Origin: Parus major
Taxonomy: Eukaryota > Chordata > Aves > Passeriformes > Paridae
DNA length: 64,000 bases
Assembly (NCBI RefSeq): GCF_001522545.3
Contig: NC_031772.1
Span: 1,620,603-1,684,602, forward strand
Direction of reading: 5' to 3'
Shown here: positions 61,301-64,000 of the stretch, one piece after another
Layout of the letters: each line of letters starts with the position of its first letter
Position numbering within the stretch: the first letter of the stretch is position 1
Position numbers and translations under genes: made by a program
Notes under the pieces: model-generated
The model's input: only the letters and a program-made list of their open reading frames with translations
Database searches by the model: none
Told to the model about the DNA's origin: nothing

Positions 61301-63085
61301 CTAGGGCTCTCCTTCACTGACACTAACCATTCAAAAAAGCTACAAAGAATGAAATTTATATTAAAGCCTGGCTGAATTTTTGGAGAACTGATTCTGTACA
61401 TTGAAAGGGGATTTTAGACAGGAACTGGGACACATACCCAAAAACTTTGGGGTGAGAACGCTGCACAGGCTGCACTGCTGCCAGCACACGTAATCCCAGT
61501 GGTCACATAGCAAAGATTGCATTGCCTATTTTAGTGGAAACAATTTCAGCCAAGCAGGCAGCAATTTATTTCTCCCCTCACAGACTCACGAGAAAAATAA
61601 TGCAAAAAACTCTTGAGTGAGATCCTTTTAAAAGACTCTGGAGCTGAGTGAGCTCCTCCTGGCAGGAAGGGAGGGTTGATGGTTCCATCTAGTGGTGTCC
61701 ACACAGCCCCGGTGGGCAGCTCTGGGAAAAGCTTCCCCAGCCCAGAACTCCTGGGGACATCACCTCAACCCATCCTGCTTTTCACTCCCACAGCTCCATC
61801 AGATATTTAAGGGATAAGTTCTCAGTTTGTACAAGGCTGCCAGTTCAGATGTTCACTGGCTGAATGTTGATTTTCATTGCAAACCAGAATCCAGGCAGGG
61901 TCATTTTCTCCTTAAAGCACAAAGGCTCTTCCCAGGAGTCCCTTCCAATTTATTCATTTGCTCAAATGACAGGATTTCTACAACGAATTGTCAGAAAATT
62001 CTGTGTACATGATGACATTTGTGTGTCCTTTTGTTGTTTGGTTTTTATTTAAACAACTGCTCCCATCTCTGGCCAAGGAGCAAGTTCTTCCTGGGTCAGA
62101 CTGCTCGAGCAGCTGAGAGAAAAAAGGGTTTTGCTGCTGGGGGCTTTGATGCTCTCTCAAGAAATCTGCTTTTATCCAGTGCCCTGCTCAGCCATCAGCA
62201 CAGCAACCTGAGCACCATCACCCATCCCACTGACTTCAGTAAATGATTGATTTAAACATATCTTCTGTATGCCTGCAACTCCAGCAGGAACAACTCATCC
62301 TTCTCCTTCCGATAAAGTGACAGCCAGAGGTGCCACGGGTCAGCTCAGTAAGGGTTGGGGGTTTTGATTTGTCTGGAAAAGTGAGAATACCTCACTTGTG
62401 AAAACATCTCTGAAATTATCTTTTGGAATTGTGTAACATCCTGGAAATACAAAATGTTAAAAATGCTTGCAGAGTCTTCTTCATAGCAGAGCATTTCTAA
62501 ATATAGATATTTCAGAATATACAGGGCAAAGAGAGAGTTCACAGCAGCCAACCTCCCAAAACACAGCAAGGTGAGCTACAGCCACATCTCCAAAGCATTT
62601 CCTGCTGCTGAGAGAAGGAAAGGAAGGCTGGAAACATTTCCTTGGGTGCTGCCCACTCCCCATCTGGCAGTTGTGAATTCTGCTCCACGAGATGAAGAAC
62701 TAGTCAAGAGTGAAGAGCTGAGCTGCTCTGCAGCACATCCCCAGGCCTCACTACCTGTCACATAATGTTGGCAGCAGGATTATGGCTGAAAAGGTTGACA
62801 GAGCACAGATTTATCTCTCTAAATCAAACACTGTGTGTTTAGCTAAACTCAGTGGACTTTAACTAATTAGCCCATCATTACAGTAAATTCATATTGAGTC
62901 ATTTTCAAAAGGATAAAGTCAGAGCCCAGAGTATTTACACTTAACCTGAAGTACTGATAACAACAGAGAGCTGCTGGGAGAGATTTCTGCTTAAAAAAAA
63001 TAGCAAATGCAACCTTTTCATGCCAATTGTTTGAGGTGAAGCCCTTTCTAAAATAGACATTTACAAAAATAACTAAAAAGATAGA
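58322..63085. other. Non-coding sequence, nothing recognised
   Basis: Includes T-rich runs at 60173-60206 and 60437-60450. No exon, RNA gene or further named repeat was found. Confidence 0.5.
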
Positions 63086-63240
63086 TCTGGGTAGAGATGA
63101 GCTCAGCTGGTGAAAGGCAGGTGCTAAACCCACCAGAGTTAAGGGATCAATCCCTGCATGGGCCATTCATTAAACACTTGGATTTGCTGATCCCTGTAGG
63201 TCCCTTCCAACTCAGAATATTCTGTGATTTCTGTCAGTGA
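63086..63240 (+). mobile_element. tRNA-Ile-derived SINE with CR1 tail (TguSINE1-like)
   Basis: The head (63092-63164) resembles tRNA-Ile: AGCTCAGCTGGT at the box A position, GGTGCTAA at the start of the anticodon arm, GGGATCAATCCC at box B (63143-63154) and CATGGGCCA matching the 3' acceptor end. After ATTCATTAA the body reads CTTGGATTTGCTGATCCCTG, TAGGTCCCTTCCAACTCAGA and ATATTCTGTGATTTCTGT, a CR1 3' tail. A tRNA-Ile head joined to a CR1 tail is how TguSINE1 of songbirds is built, so it would be mobilised by CR1 reverse transcriptase. It is not a functional tRNA: the head has mismatches in the stems and a decayed anticodon region. No clear target-site duplication is visible. Confidence 0.87.
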
Positions 63241-64000
63241 TCTATGTACAGAAAAAAGGAGTTGGAAGTAGAAATCAAAAGTCTAAACAGTCCCACAAAC
63301 ATCATATTTTCCATTGCTTCTGTATTTTATATCATGTTTTAAATAAAGGAAAAACTACTGGGTAACAGGAATTGCACTTAAAATAGTCCATATTAAAAAT
63401 ATTCATATCTGTAAGAAAAATCTGGTAAAAAATTAATCTAAAATCATAATCAGAGAAAGACTTTTTGAAACAAAAACAAAAGATAATTTTGAAGTAATAA
63501 AAGTGTGTTTATCTTCCAGTTTGCAGCAGTGTGAACGTGTTCTTGTGGGAGTGGGAGATGCAGAACAAGGGAAGGATTGCTAAAGGAGAGGCAGAAATCT
63601 CCTGTGCTTGGAGGGTCAGGGCTGGAGCTCTGCCTGGGGCTGTTCTCCTTTTCCTGCGCTGATTTGAGCATCAGGCTCTCAGAAAGGAACAGCAAATGCC
63701 ATCCAGGAGAGATGGAGCTGCTTTTGGCCAGACAGAGGGAGCTTCCAAACTGCACTTGGAGCAAAAAATCTGATGGCAGAGTCTTTGTCCAGTTTGTGCA
63801 ACGGGAGAGTTCTGAGCCTGCTCCTCTCTCGGGTCAGTATTTGTAGAGACAGGAGGGAGAAGTGCAGCCTCCTGCTCCCTCTGCACTGCAGAAAAACCCA
63901 GAGGCTTCCCAGGCTGGGGGAAAGCTTCTCCCACACCACAGAGCAGCTCCAGCTGTGGCTGGCACTGAGGCTCAGCCAGGTGTACACGTGCTCATCCTCT
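63241..64000. other. Non-coding sequence at the window edge
   Basis: AT-rich to about 63500, then GC-richer with overlapping short frames on both strands to the end. None has a recognised domain. Confidence 0.5.

Noticed and set aside
63092..63164. Functional tRNA-Ile gene
   Set aside because: Stem mismatches and a decayed anticodon region, and it is fused directly to a CR1 tail, so it is a SINE head.

Overview
The window is vertebrate nuclear DNA, almost certainly from a bird and probably from a passerine. It is AT-rich and nearly gene-free. It has CR1-type LINE 3' ends (15182-15326, 19066-19127, 57046-57362, 58222-58321, 48515-48745) and one composite SINE at 63086-63240. The SINE joins a tRNA-Ile-like head to a CR1 tail, the architecture of TguSINE1, a family known from songbirds. 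Four runs of N (2889-3107, 21706-21872, 30968-31814, 35077-35344) mark a draft assembly; three adjoin simple repeats.

The only coding sequence I can defend is the end of a minus-strand gene. A strong splice acceptor at 29784-29811 is followed by 65 coding bases (29719-29783) encoding a C-terminus that ends SRSRHNGAIAAV, then a stop. I could not identify the gene. A long, AT-rich, repeat-poor stretch continues from the stop to about 25300 and reads as its 3' UTR, with a candidate AATAAA at 25323-25328. Everything to the right of 29783 is then probably intron of this gene, at least up to its next exon, which I did not find. Everything left of about 25300 is downstream flank or intergenic.

Layout: 1-25300 is non-coding flank with a T/G-rich quadruplex-like tract (1398-1572), an 11-bp tandem repeat (5040-5094), AT microsatellites, a 15-copy 26/27-bp minisatellite (23388-23785) and a compound TA/ATCT microsatellite (24454-24640). 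25300-29783 is the terminal exon. 29784-64000 is probable intron or further non-coding sequence, with an (AAT)n array (34081-34160), a 9-copy 26-bp minisatellite (51789-52013), a perfect AT hairpin (55926-55960), CR1 copies and the SINE.

Other reading frames in the window are short, lack recognisable domains, or run through tandem repeats or N runs; I do not regard them as genes. I saw no new biological system. The items most worth a second look are the unidentified gene end with its long 3' UTR and embedded CpG/alternating purine-pyrimidine patch, the two unrelated minisatellites with the same unit size, and the SINE.
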